Shown here: positions 33,572 through 42,532 of the stretch, piece after piece
Position numbering within the stretch: position 1 is the stretch's first letter
Layout: every line of letters begins with the position of its first letter
NCBI GenBank assembly: GCA_022843405.1
Contig: JALHNQ010000007.1
Span: forward strand, 1 to 64,000
Origin: Methylocystis sp.
Lineage (GTDB): Bacteria > Pseudomonadota > Alphaproteobacteria > Rhizobiales > Beijerinckiaceae
Length of the DNA stretch: 64,000 bases
Direction: 5' to 3'
Made by a program: the position numbers and the translations under genes
The notes under the pieces: model-generated
What the model was told of the DNA's origin: nothing
Seen by the model: only the letters and a program-made list of their open reading frames with translations
The model's database searches: none

Positions 33572-36238
33572 TTAGATCAGCAAGGGCCGAAGAAACGTGA
33601 GAATTTCGTCGACCCGCGCTTTCCAGCTTATTTTTTCCAGGAAGTCTCGTCGGTTTTCGACGTCGATCATCCGAGAAGCCTTGGCCAGGCAGTTCTCGAT
33701 CGCCGCGGCGAACTCCTCCGGTCCATTTGCGATGGAAATCAAGTCGACAAGCTCGTTCAAATTCGGGATCGCCGTCGATACGACCGGGACGCCGGCTGCG
33801 AGGTAGTTATACGCTTTGAGAGGATTCATCGAATTGGTCAAATCGTTCACGACGTGGGGAACGATACCAACGTCGATCGACATCAGAAACGACGGAAGGT
33901 CGTGGTATTCGACGACGCCAAGAAACCTGACGTTTGCATACTTTGCGATTGAGGCAATTTTCGAATTTTCTTCCGCCGAACCCGCAAAAACGAACGACCA
34001 TTCGGGTCGCACCCGCACGAGTCCCTCCACGAGATCCCAGTCGATGCGGTCACGAAGATTTCCCACATAGCCGATCGTCGGCCGACCTGTCTGTGCAATC
34101 CCCTCGATGAGAGACAATTTGTCGGCGATCACGTCGAATCGTTCCGCGCCATTCGGCACGATCCGTATCGGGTTCGAGACATAGCTTTCGAAGTTGGCGG
34201 CGACCGGGGCGCAGTTCGCGAATGTCACATGTGCGACTGAAAGCGTCTGTCTGTATAGATCGTCCAGCTGCTTGCGGTATCCTTCGTGAATATCCCAGGA
34301 TCGCTGGTCGTCGATGATGTCCGCGACACACGCCTTGAAGCCAACTTCCGCAAAGATTCTGGGGAACTGCCATACGACCGGACACACCCAGGCAATTGTG
34401 TCTTTTGGATCAAAGCCCGCTTCCTGCATCTCCCGGGCGACGAAGGCGGGGAAATCCGCTTCCTCAGGCAGATCGCGCCCTAAAAGCTGCGATTGCGATG
34501 CGCTCCTATGGATGAAACTCCGTTGTAAGAGACGGCCCGTGTCGAGGCGTCGTTCCAAACGCGCGATGGTGTTACGCAGGACCAGCGCGGACTGATCCTG
34601 CGGCGCGGCGTTCGCTTTTTGGGAAAGCGAGTTAAGAGTGGCGACGCCAATTGGGGCGTCAAAAAACAGAACCCTGTCGACTTCGTTGGAAAGCAGAAGA
34701 TGCTTGGCGATCATGTCTGACCGCCGGCCGTAAATCCCCGTGTCGTTCTGCTTCCAGAAAAAGACGATGTTCGAGCGAGGCCGCAGCCCTTGGGGAAGGG
34801 CGGGGATCGGAAAATGTGATTTATGGGCTCGCGCGGCCGTTTCACCGATCGCTTCCGACATCAATGCGCGCGCGTCGTGAAATACTTGGGGCAGCGGCTT
34901 GACGCGCTTGATTTCGCCAATCGCGAGTTGCAACCGAGCCCTGTTCACGGCTTCGCTGAATTCGGTAAGGAAGCCGCTTCGAATTTTGCTTCTGTCGACC
35001 TCGTCCTTCGAAGCTTTTAGTTCGAGGAGTTTATCCTTCAGCGTTTCATGGCGAACCAGGTGAAGGCCCGGCAGTTCGCGCAGATCCCGCAGGGGCGGAA
35101 CGTCGGTCATGAGCACAGGAACGCCCATCGCTGTCGCATCTGAAATCTTCGATGGGATTTGATAGGCGGCGATGGGATGGTCCGGGTCTTGAAGCAGCGG
35201 AATGCAGTCGGCCGCGCAAAGGAGCCAGGGCAGATTTTCAAACGACCAGCTCGGATGCTGTACGACGCGAGCGCGCTTGAAGCGCTTCAGCATTTTGCCC
35301 AAATCCGCGGGCGCGCCGTCGCCGACGATATGCAGACTGATCTTGTCGTCGGCGATCTCGTCGATCGCCTGCAAAACCTCGAGCACACCTTTGTGAGGCC
35401 GGACCGTTCCGACAAAAATTAGCGCGAACTCGTCCTCCGCCACGCCCAACTCGCGACGAACCGACGCTCGGTCGAAGCGCAGGGGATCGAAGGCGTTCTC
35501 GTCGCGCGCGTGACGAACGATCGCGCCTCCGAAACGGTCTCGAAGAGCGACGTTCGAGACCGTCACGGCGTCCGCATGTTCTATGAAGTTCTCGCTAAAG
35601 CGGGTGGCGATCTCTTCATAAGGCTCCATGAGCGCGGCGGGGCCGGCGCTTCTGAGCTCAGCAAGATCGGCGCGCAACCGGTTTTCGAAAAATGAGAGCT
35701 CATGGTCGTCGATGTCGAGGACGAGCGGGCATCCCGAGTGCTCCTTGATCAGGAAGCCGAGAAAGAGCGATGGAAGCCTGGGCTTCGAGACATATACGAG
35801 ATCGAAGCGCTCTTTTGTCGCCTCCAGCGCCGCGCGCGGATAAAAATCCAGCAGCGTGCGGCATGGGAGGACGCGCGACTCTATCCCTGTCTCCAGAAGA
35901 GGGGGCCACAAACCATTACCGTAGCGTCGCCAACCCGGACCGATGACGACGGGACTCCAGTCTTGTGACAGAAGGCGCTGCAAGACAAAGGCGCGCCCGA
36001 CGGGGTTGTGTCCCATGTCCCAGGAGATGATCGCCGCGCGCCCCCCGGTAGAGGCGCGTTTCACGGAAGGCGCGTCGTTGTGCGCCCGGGCCACGTTAGC
36101 GAGGCGCTCAGTGCGCACAGATCTCAGGTCGTTTTCCAAGCGCAGGATCTGACGTTCGAGATCGTCTGCGTGGCGCATTTCGGCGCCGAGGGTCGACACC
36201 AGCAGCTCGATATTTTGTGAAAGCCGACGCCCCGTCAC
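33572..36238 (-). CDS. bifunctional GT4-type glycosyltransferase (two GT-B domains)
   Basis: 888 residues from a GTG at 36238, one base after the stop of the upstream gene. After a short coiled-coil segment (DDLERQILRLENDL) come two GT-B domains: the first to about 420 (FVGTVRPHKGVLEVLQAI, SKISDATAMGVPVL), the second at about 490-888 (IGYVGNLRDRIDWDLV, NPLKAYNYLAAGVPVVST). Fused GT-B pairs usually make alternating polysaccharide or O-antigen. The pair with the beta-sandwich gene upstream parallels the pair at 11 kb. Confidence 0.8.
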   Translation of the reverse strand: MTGRRLSQNIELLVSTLGAEMRHADDLERQILRLENDLRSVRTERLANVARAHNDAPSVKRASTGGRAAIISWDMGHNPVGRAFVLQRLLSQDWSPVVIGPGWRRYGNGLWPPLLETGIESRVLPCRTLLDFYPRAALEATKERFDLVYVSKPRLPSLFLGFLIKEHSGCPLVLDIDDHELSFFENRLRADLAELRSAGPAALMEPYEEIATRFSENFIEHADAVTVSNVALRDRFGGAIVRHARDENAFDPLRFDRASVRRELGVAEDEFALIFVGTVRPHKGVLEVLQAIDEIADDKISLHIVGDGAPADLGKMLKRFKRARVVQHPSWSFENLPWLLCAADCIPLLQDPDHPIAAYQIPSKISDATAMGVPVLMTDVPPLRDLRELPGLHLVRHETLKDKLLELKASKDEVDRSKIRSGFLTEFSEAVNRARLQLAIGEIKRVKPLPQVFHDARALMSEAIGETAARAHKSHFPIPALPQGLRPRSNIVFFWKQNDTGIYGRRSDMIAKHLLLSNEVDRVLFFDAPIGVATLNSLSQKANAAPQDQSALVLRNTIARLERRLDTGRLLQRSFIHRSASQSQLLGRDLPEEADFPAFVAREMQEAGFDPKDTIAWVCPVVWQFPRIFAEVGFKACVADIIDDQRSWDIHEGYRKQLDDLYRQTLSVAHVTFANCAPVAANFESYVSNPIRIVPNGAERFDVIADKLSLIEGIAQTGRPTIGYVGNLRDRIDWDLVEGLVRVRPEWSFVFAGSAEENSKIASIAKYANVRFLGVVEYHDLPSFLMSIDVGIVPHVVNDLTNSMNPLKAYNYLAAGVPVVSTAIPNLNELVDLISIANGPEEFAAAIENCLAKASRMIDVENRRDFLEKISWKARVDEILTFLRPLLI

Positions 36239-36239
36239 G

Positions 36240-36926
36240 TTACACGATCCTCTTGCGCCGCTTGGCCCCCAGGGGAAATATCCCTTCAAGCAGCCAAGGC
36301 GAAACCCGAGTTTCGTCGAGCAGGACGGAAGCGATCACGCCCAGGCGCCTGAGGTCTGACGAATTCGAATGGTCCTCGCTCGCGTCCGTGGATATGCGGA
36401 CGCGCAGCCTTCCGCGTTCGGGCCGGATCGGTGGCGGCCGCACAATCTGTCCGCGCGGCAGGTCGACAGGCATTTGGCCGCCCTCCCATTCAACGGACAC
36501 GGTCTTGCCCGGCGCGTTGCGTTCCGGCAAATAAAACTCGAATTCGATCATGGCCGCGTCGACGACTTCGATTTCCGCCTCGGTCGCGATCCACTGATCG
36601 TGATAAGCGCCGTATATCCAGTCCGCAAAGGGCGCGTCGGCATAGTCGGACTTCAATTCGACCGTCTCGTCCATGTCTTGGGCGAACAGCCGGACGAGCG
36701 CTTTGGTTTCGTCTGTAAACATGACATCCGCAATGCCGTGGACCCATTTCAGCGGACTATTGTCTCCTCGGGCGTCGATCAGCGTGATTGGCGCATAGGG
36801 TGCGAGACGCGACGCCGTCGCCGCCGAGGAAATCAGAAAAAGCTTGTTCCTGAAGGACAAGAAAGTCGAATGGGCGACCGGCGCCACGAGCAAACGTGCG
36901 GTTGTGCAAGCGTCTTCCAAGCTCAT
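36240..36926 (-). CDS. hypothetical beta-rich protein paired with a glycosyltransferase
   Basis: 228 residues. The C-terminal part (VRISTDASEDHSNSSDLRRLGVIASVLLDE) has the S-x-D...D-x-R-x-L-G pattern also seen at the end of the 11-kb protein; the middle (FEFYLPERNAPGKTVSVEW) is beta-strand-like. It lies one base before the two-domain glycosyltransferase and is surely co-transcribed with it. It may be a carbohydrate-binding or assembly module; function unproven. Confidence 0.6.
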   Translation of the reverse strand: MSLEDACTTARLLVAPVAHSTFLSFRNKLFLISSAATASRLAPYAPITLIDARGDNSPLKWVHGIADVMFTDETKALVRLFAQDMDETVELKSDYADAPFADWIYGAYHDQWIATEAEIEVVDAAMIEFEFYLPERNAPGKTVSVEWEGGQMPVDLPRGQIVRPPPIRPERGRLRVRISTDASEDHSNSSDLRRLGVIASVLLDETRVSPWLLEGIFPLGAKRRKRIV

Positions 36927-37060
36927 ACTCGTCTCGGCCCGGGGAGGGCTATGGTCGTTAAGGCCCTACGACAGAATTTGGTAGTGACCTCATCGACATC
37001 GGTCAATGGGCGGAAGCGAAGGTAGCGTATGCGGCTAGACGCATCTTGTGGAAATGACTT

Positions 37061-37082
37061 GGCCCACCAAATTTGGTGGGCC
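37061..37082. repeat. perfect 22-bp palindrome
   Basis: ggcccaccaaat reads the same on both strands through 37082, with no unpaired loop base and no T run on either side. It lies 70 bp after the stop of a PhyH gene and 135 bp before the start of the next minus-strand gene. A transcription terminator for the PhyH pair or a protein-binding site are the alternatives. Confidence 0.6.
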
Positions 37083-37151
37083 AGAATTGAGAAAATCTCA
37101 GCTGGACTTTCTTGGCCTCGACGTGCGGACTGAAGTGTTGGCGCGAAATAC

Positions 37152-37973
37152 TCACGCGCTCCGTTTGCTCACTTCCCCGGAAACCATGCGCATCCATTTC
37201 CGAACGATCTCCGAATGACGCTGCAACGCGGCCGGATGAAACACGTCCTCAGGCGCCGTTTCGAGATCGAATCCGCCATGGTTGCGTCCGCTCACGAGCG
37301 TCGCCGAAACGCGCTCGCTCCCGGTTTGCGTCAAGTCGCCGGCGATATAGCGAATTGTAAAGCCGACCCGACGCGGCCCGCCGGCGTTTGGTTTCGAGCC
37401 ATGAATCAACAAGAGATGGTGTAGGGACATCTCTCCTGGCTGCAGAACGATGTCGACGGCTTGCGACTCGTCGACGTCGAGCGCAACCTCTTCGCGGCCG
37501 GGCAGCATGTTCCACGCATCGTTCGTATCGCGGTGCGGGGCCGGCCGGGCGTGGGAGCCGGGAAGGACCCGCATGCAGCCGTTCTCTGGCCTGCTCGCGG
37601 AAAAAGCGACCCATGCCGTCAGGGCGCGCGGCTCGGAAAGTCCCCAGTACGTTGCGTCCTGATGCCAGGGAACGTGCTGTGGCTCGCCAGTCCCCTTTAT
37701 GAAGAAACTTGCGGCCCAGCAGAGCAGATCGGGGCCAAGAATGTCCTGAACGGGTCGAACGATGCGCTCGTCGCGCACGAGATCCCACAGCTGCGGGATC
37801 AATAGATGCGCCTTGATATTGAACGTCGGAGACAGCCGTCCGCCACGCTCGGCCTGGATAGCGTCGAGCCGAGCCAAATGATCGGCCATTTCATCAAGCT
37901 CGAAGGCGCTCAGCGGAGACAGGTAGCCGTCGCGGCGGTAGGCGTCAATCTGGCCGGCGTCGAGGTATGTCAT
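37152..37973 (-). CDS. PhyH-family Fe(II)/2-oxoglutarate dioxygenase, paralogue 1
   Basis: 273 residues. The iron site is visible as WHQDATYWGL (H-x-D) and SLHHLLLIHGSKPN with the distal His, followed by RRVGFTIRYI whose Arg binds 2-oxoglutarate. It is closely similar along its length to the next gene, 37 bp upstream, so the two are tandem duplicates. Substrate unknown; PhyH proteins in glycan and lipid clusters hydroxylate small molecules or acyl chains. Confidence 0.85.
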   Translation of the reverse strand: MTYLDAGQIDAYRRDGYLSPLSAFELDEMADHLARLDAIQAERGGRLSPTFNIKAHLLIPQLWDLVRDERIVRPVQDILGPDLLCWAASFFIKGTGEPQHVPWHQDATYWGLSEPRALTAWVAFSASRPENGCMRVLPGSHARPAPHRDTNDAWNMLPGREEVALDVDESQAVDIVLQPGEMSLHHLLLIHGSKPNAGGPRRVGFTIRYIAGDLTQTGSERVSATLVSGRNHGGFDLETAPEDVFHPAALQRHSEIVRKWMRMVSGEVSKRSA

Positions 37974-38010
37974 TCCACTCTCTTAGTCTGGGCCCGGTCC
38001 CCATCAACAA

Positions 38011-38862
38011 TCAGTCGCTGGCGCGGCTCTCCCTATTCAACGGGCTGGGCGCGCCATCGAAGATAATTCGCATCCCGTCCCGGACGATGCCGGGATGACG
38101 TGCGACAGCGGCTGGATGGAATTCCCCTTCTGGCGCCTTCTCAAGGGCGAAACTCCCGAGATTGCGGCCTCGCACGAGTGTCGCGGAGTTTCGCGCCCCG
38201 GCCCTCAGCGTGTTTGCACTGGAAATATAACGTATGGCGAAGCCGACACGGCGCAGGTGCGAATTATTATGCGCAGATCCATGCACAGCAAGGCAATGAT
38301 GCAACGACATTTCTCCCGGAGCGAGCACGAGATCGATCGCTTCCGAATCGTTGACCGCAGCGATCATCTTTTCCCCGCGACCGAGAAGATTGGCGCTGTC
38401 GCCGGAGTCCGTGTGCGCGAGCCTTTGCCGATGGCTTCCTGGAACCGCCCGCACACAGCCGTTTTCCGGGACGCTCGGCGTCAGCGCCACCCAGGCAGTC
38501 GCTGCATCCGTCGTGGTTAGACCCCAATAGGTGATGTCCTGGTGCCAGGCGACATAGCGCGAATCGCCAGGCGACTTGGAAATGAAACTTGTTCCCCAGC
38601 ACAGAAGATCCGGTCCAAGAATATCTTCGACTCGATCGACAATCCTGGGGTCGTGCACCAGGTCCCAGAGCCATGGGACGAGCAAATGCGGCTTGGCGTT
38701 GAAGACGGCTGAGAGCCGACCCGCGCGTTGCGCTTCCATCGCTTCGAGCCGCGCCAGGCAATCGCCCGCTTCCTGCGGTTCGAGAACCCTGATCGGAAAA
38801 AGGAAACCATCGCGCGAAAAGCGATCAAGTTCATTCGGGGTCAGACGATTGGCGACGCTCAT
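38011..38862 (-). CDS. PhyH-family Fe(II)/2-oxoglutarate dioxygenase, paralogue 2
   Basis: 283 residues, same motifs as paralogue 1: WHQDITYWGL, SLHHCLAVHGSAHN and RRVGFAIRYI. The N-terminus (NELDRFSRDGFLFPIRVLEPQEA) corresponds to the other's DAYRRDGYLSPLSAFE. The pair probably acts on related substrates in sequence or on different positions. The AT-richer 113 bp before it separates it from the pyruvyl transferase gene, which runs on the same strand. Confidence 0.85.
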   Translation of the reverse strand: MSVANRLTPNELDRFSRDGFLFPIRVLEPQEAGDCLARLEAMEAQRAGRLSAVFNAKPHLLVPWLWDLVHDPRIVDRVEDILGPDLLCWGTSFISKSPGDSRYVAWHQDITYWGLTTTDAATAWVALTPSVPENGCVRAVPGSHRQRLAHTDSGDSANLLGRGEKMIAAVNDSEAIDLVLAPGEMSLHHCLAVHGSAHNNSHLRRVGFAIRYISSANTLRAGARNSATLVRGRNLGSFALEKAPEGEFHPAAVARHPGIVRDGMRIIFDGAPSPLNRESRASD

Positions 38863-38975
38863 TCGCCCTCCCTGCTATCGCCACTCCCGACTGACGCCAG
38901 CGTCGGATTCCGAGGTCCCACCCACTCGCATGAAAACTTACTCCGATGCAATAATGCGGTTTCAGCGTTACGGAA

Positions 38976-40238
38976 TCACTTCTTTAGAGAGGCAAAATCG
39001 GCCGCCCTGTGCGCAACCGGCTGCATTGCCCATCGGGGGCCGAGTTCGCGGAGGCCAAATGTGAATATCGCCGACAGGAAGCGCTGGCGCGCATCCGAGA
39101 ACTTCTCAGGGGCCATGATTGCATTTTCTATGCGCCGCCAGTGTCGGTCAAGGGCGGCAAAGGTTTTTTCTGGGATCCGGCAGGCAAGCGGTTCACCCTT
39201 TCGGGCCGCCGCCGCGCGATATGCTGCCGGCCAGTCACGCGCGAGATCTTCCAGCCGATCGATGTGTTCTAGGAAGCCGGCGAACTTACGATAGGCAGGC
39301 CGGGCGACGAGGACGCCGGGAACGCCATAAGCGGCCGCGGTGACATAGCCATGTAGAGACGCTCCGACATAAAATCGTGAAAATGCGATAGCTGCGGCAA
39401 CTTCTCTAAGGCTCGCGGGATCATCGAGCAATATGTGCGGAATCGGGAGATGGAGGGAGATCGCTCGCGCCAAAACGTCGTCGTCATGGGCGCGTCCGAC
39501 CGCGGTCAGGATCGGCGTAAGCTCCATCTCCCGCGCGAAGGCGGCCAGCATGGCCGCTGTTTCCTGGTGCGTTTGCCCGGCGAGCGAACGGTTACGAAAG
39601 TGGACCGCCACAAAGTCGGTTCGCCCCTCGAATCCCTTGCGCGTAAGTAAAGACTGGAATGGTTTGTCGAGATCGCGTTTTGTCCAGATGCGCCCGAGAT
39701 CTGCAATCGGGTCGGGCACGATCTCGACCGGGATGCTGTCCGGCGCCGCCAGGAGCTCGAATCCGCCGCGGTCGCGCACCGAAACATAGGAAGACGCCCC
39801 CAGGGCTGCGTCGACGAGCGCGCGTTGCGATTGCGGGATTGGATGGGGGACGCCGGGGGCGTTCCAGGCAAGGGGAACATCGCGCAGAGCGGCGGCAAGG
39901 GCGGCGCCGAGCCACAAGCCGGCGCCGGCCCATTCGCCGACGTCCGTTCCCTGATATTCGCGCAGAATATCCATCCGATGGGTGTGAATGAGATAGCCGC
40001 CGCCGATGACGATCCCGTCGACCTTCATGTCGCCGCCCAGCATCTCGGCGATGTCGAGAGGGGAAATGGCGTCGGGAATGCCGGCATGCGCCTTCGTCGG
40101 CGCGATGGGGATAACCTCGACGCCTGCCGCGCTCAGTCGGTGCGCGGCGACCAGCGGGAACAAGAGATCCCCGTAATTCTGCATGTCGAAGACGCCAGTG
40201 AGAAAAATTCTCTTGGCGCGGTTAGACTGGAAGGGAGA
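38976..40238 (-). CDS. polysaccharide pyruvyl transferase family protein
   Basis: 420 residues from the ATG at 40238, with aggaag six bases upstream; the frame is open to 40289. IFLTGVFDMQNYGDLLFPL is the family's N-terminal signature (PF04230), followed by GGGYLIHTHRMD, SVRDRGGFELL and FYVGASLHGYVTAAAYGVP. Members add pyruvate ketals or are structural relatives in glycan synthesis. Position in the glycosyltransferase neighbourhood supports this. Confidence 0.8.
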   Translation of the reverse strand, partial: SPFQSNRAKRIFLTGVFDMQNYGDLLFPLVAAHRLSAAGVEVIPIAPTKAHAGIPDAISPLDIAEMLGGDMKVDGIVIGGGYLIHTHRMDILREYQGTDVGEWAGAGLWLGAALAAALRDVPLAWNAPGVPHPIPQSQRALVDAALGASSYVSVRDRGGFELLAAPDSIPVEIVPDPIADLGRIWTKRDLDKPFQSLLTRKGFEGRTDFVAVHFRNRSLAGQTHQETAAMLAAFAREMELTPILTAVGRAHDDDVLARAISLHLPIPHILLDDPASLREVAAAIAFSRFYVGASLHGYVTAAAYGVPGVLVARPAYRKFAGFLEHIDRLEDLARDWPAAYRAAAARKGEPLACRIPEKTFAALDRHWRRIENAIMAPEKFSDARQRFLSAIFTFGLRELGPRWAMQPVAHRAADFASLKK

Positions 40239-40365
40239 CATCGAGCTCTTCCTGTTTGGAGCGTCGCAATTCTCAGCTATCATAGCCAATGATTACAGGT
40301 TCGTGCGATGCCGTCGTAGTGGGCCCGTCCACGCCTCGACCCATTCGCACAAAACGAGGAACCCA

Positions 40366-42072
40366 ATGGACGACATGGAATCCGCGGGCGCCGAAACGGC
40401 TGTAGCCGCGGTCAATGATCCGGAAGCAGCGAACGCCCAAATCGTCCGCGCCATGGAAGCGGACGAGGGGGACGAGGCGACTCGACTCATGGCGGAGGCG
40501 CTGGCGAGGTGGCCGAACTACACCCGACTCCAATTGACGCAGGGCGAGGTGCTCCACAAATGCGTCGGCGTCGCCGAGGCCGCGCATTATTATGCCAGCA
40601 TTCTCGATGAGCGGCCCGCTCATCCATGGGCGCTCGCCCGTCTCAAGGCCGTATTGAACGGTCAGGCGCTCTCGGCGCAGGAAGCAGAGCGGATCGGCAA
40701 AGCGCTTTTCGCGGCCAAACTGGATGGCCCCGCCAGCGAGTCTATATTCGATGCGCTAGCGAAGGCAGTTCGTCCCGATGAGAGCCTGGCTTTCCTGCGA
40801 ACCATAGCGCCCCGCTCGAAGATTTTCCGTCTGGAATGGAAGCTCGCTGTCGCAGAAACCGAAGCGGGCGACGCCGAGGCGGCGATCCGCGTTCTCTCTG
40901 GCGCGTATGAGGAGGGGCGCTACAACGAAGCCGCGATCTCTCTTTTGTCGGAGCTTTTAGCGGTCTGCGGTCGTGAATCGGAAGCGATCGAACTACTGCG
41001 CCACGAAATCTTGCGCGCCCCCGACCGTCCAGATCCTTATCGAAAATTGTTGAGCTTTCTTCAGCGCGCCTGCGCCTTCAAGCAGGCGGGAGAAATTATG
41101 CAGGAGGCTCTTGAACGCTGGCCGCGCGACTGGCTCCTCCTGTTTCGACTGAACCGGCTTCCCGTCGAACCAAAGCGCCTGAAGTCGATCTTTCGAACGA
41201 TCCGCTCTGCAGCCGACGCTGAAGCGCTCCGCGATGAGCGATTCAGATATCATTATGCGCTCGCCTGCCTTCACGCGGAGGAGTTGGAACGCGCGCGCGA
41301 CTTGCTCAGGGCGCCGTTCGCGCCGCCGGTCGACGACCTGGCGGCCCCGGTCGCCAAGGCTTTCCTTTCCCGACCGATCAATTTTTGGAAACGCAGATCA
41401 CGTCTTGTAGACAACCGCACGCTCGACGTTCAGATCACGCGTTCCAAGGGCGCGCGTTTGACCGTCGTGCTTCCGACCGGAATCGCCTTCGGCTTTCTGC
41501 CGCCCGCGATGATCGACGCTTTGTTCGCCGAGCACGGCGTCAATGTCATCTACCTCCGAGATTTCCACAAGCGCGCCTATACGCGCGGCGTCGCGAGTCT
41601 CGGGCAGGACGAGGCGGAAACCATACGCGCCCTCCAGGAGATTGTCGCCAGCCTCGGCGCCCCCCGAATTGTGACCATCGGCGCTTCCATGGGCGGTTTC
41701 GCGGCCTTTCGCTACGGCGCGCTGCTCGATGCATACGCCGCCATATCTTTTGCCGGGCCGACAGAACTGCGCTCTGTTTACGACACCGCCAAACATTCCG
41801 TTTGGAACCCGGGCTATTTCGTGAAGCTTCAATTGCAACGCGAAAGTGAGACGCCGGTTGATCTCGTTCCGCTGCTTCGTCGTGGCGGCAAGACCAAATT
41901 TTTCCAATTTTTCGGTGAGGACGCCGCCGAAGACGCGCATCAGGCGCGACGCCTCAAGGGAATCGACAACGTCACTCTGATGCCGGTTCGCGGCGTCAAG
42001 GACCATCTAGTTGTCGACCACGCGATCGCCGACGGGTCGTTCGACTCAATGCTTCGACTGTTGCAGGAATGA
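40366..42072 (+). CDS. TPR-rich protein with C-terminal alpha/beta-hydrolase-like domain
   Basis: 568 residues from the ATG at 40366 (gagga seven bases upstream). The first 350 residues are helical repeats (LMAEALARWPNYTRLQLTQG, LLSELLAVCGRESEAIELL). From about 370 a hydrolase-like fold appears with GASMGGFAAFRYGALL at 439-454, Ser441 as candidate nucleophile, and a final DHLVVDHAI with His. TPR-plus-hydrolase proteins of this layout accompany alphaproteobacterial capsule and glycan clusters. Reaction unknown. Confidence 0.7.
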   Translation: MDDMESAGAETAVAAVNDPEAANAQIVRAMEADEGDEATRLMAEALARWPNYTRLQLTQGEVLHKCVGVAEAAHYYASILDERPAHPWALARLKAVLNGQALSAQEAERIGKALFAAKLDGPASESIFDALAKAVRPDESLAFLRTIAPRSKIFRLEWKLAVAETEAGDAEAAIRVLSGAYEEGRYNEAAISLLSELLAVCGRESEAIELLRHEILRAPDRPDPYRKLLSFLQRACAFKQAGEIMQEALERWPRDWLLLFRLNRLPVEPKRLKSIFRTIRSAADAEALRDERFRYHYALACLHAEELERARDLLRAPFAPPVDDLAAPVAKAFLSRPINFWKRRSRLVDNRTLDVQITRSKGARLTVVLPTGIAFGFLPPAMIDALFAEHGVNVIYLRDFHKRAYTRGVASLGQDEAETIRALQEIVASLGAPRIVTIGASMGGFAAFRYGALLDAYAAISFAGPTELRSVYDTAKHSVWNPGYFVKLQLQRESETPVDLVPLLRRGGKTKFFQFFGEDAAEDAHQARRLKGIDNVTLMPVRGVKDHLVVDHAIADGSFDSMLRLLQE

Positions 42073-42532
42073 AAGCTGCGCCCGACTGGGTGCAGCCCTG
42101 CTGCCCGCGCTGTTCCGGTCATCGATCATCCTCAGTGTTGACGGTCTTTTGCTCAGCAAACGGATAGTCGTTAGTTCCGGCTGATGACAAAAATGGACCG
42201 ATCGGCGCCGATGGTTCGTTGCAGTATCCGGCCAGATCGCCAAGGCGCAGTCAGTGTTACCCTTATTGCGAAACACTCAGCACAGCGGACGCTGGGCTCA
42301 TCGCGGAAGAAGAAAAAGCGAACAGTCTGTGCGCACGAACCGCACACACGCCGACTCAAATATCTGAAATTCAATTTTATTCACGCCAATCCATCCTCGG
42401 CGCCACGGGAAAACGAATATCGGACGCACAATGCATCATTGGCGGGCGAGCCTTGTCATGGGCGCCAACCTGCCGTACCAAAGCGTCGCAACGCAAGCAG
42501 AAGCGGCGGCGCGGCGCGCGCCCGGAGGCGGA
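42073..42532. other. intergenic region holding copy 2 of the dispersed element
   Basis: 460 bp upstream of a glycosyltransferase gene. Short frames here are not credible. The stretch 42307-42409 is the second copy of the element seen at 440-540; copy 2 also has a dyad tgtgcg-N7-cgcaca near 42326-42346. It probably contains the promoter of the next gene. Confidence 0.55.
42307..42409 (+). repeat. dispersed noncoding element, copy 2
   Basis: Same two conserved blocks and 78-bp spacing as copy 1 at 440-540. The first block runs aagaagaaaaagcgaacag to gcacac, the second gccaatccatc to ggcgcc. The element ends about 125 bp before the next ATG, so it could lie in the promoter or 5' leader. Confidence 0.65.
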
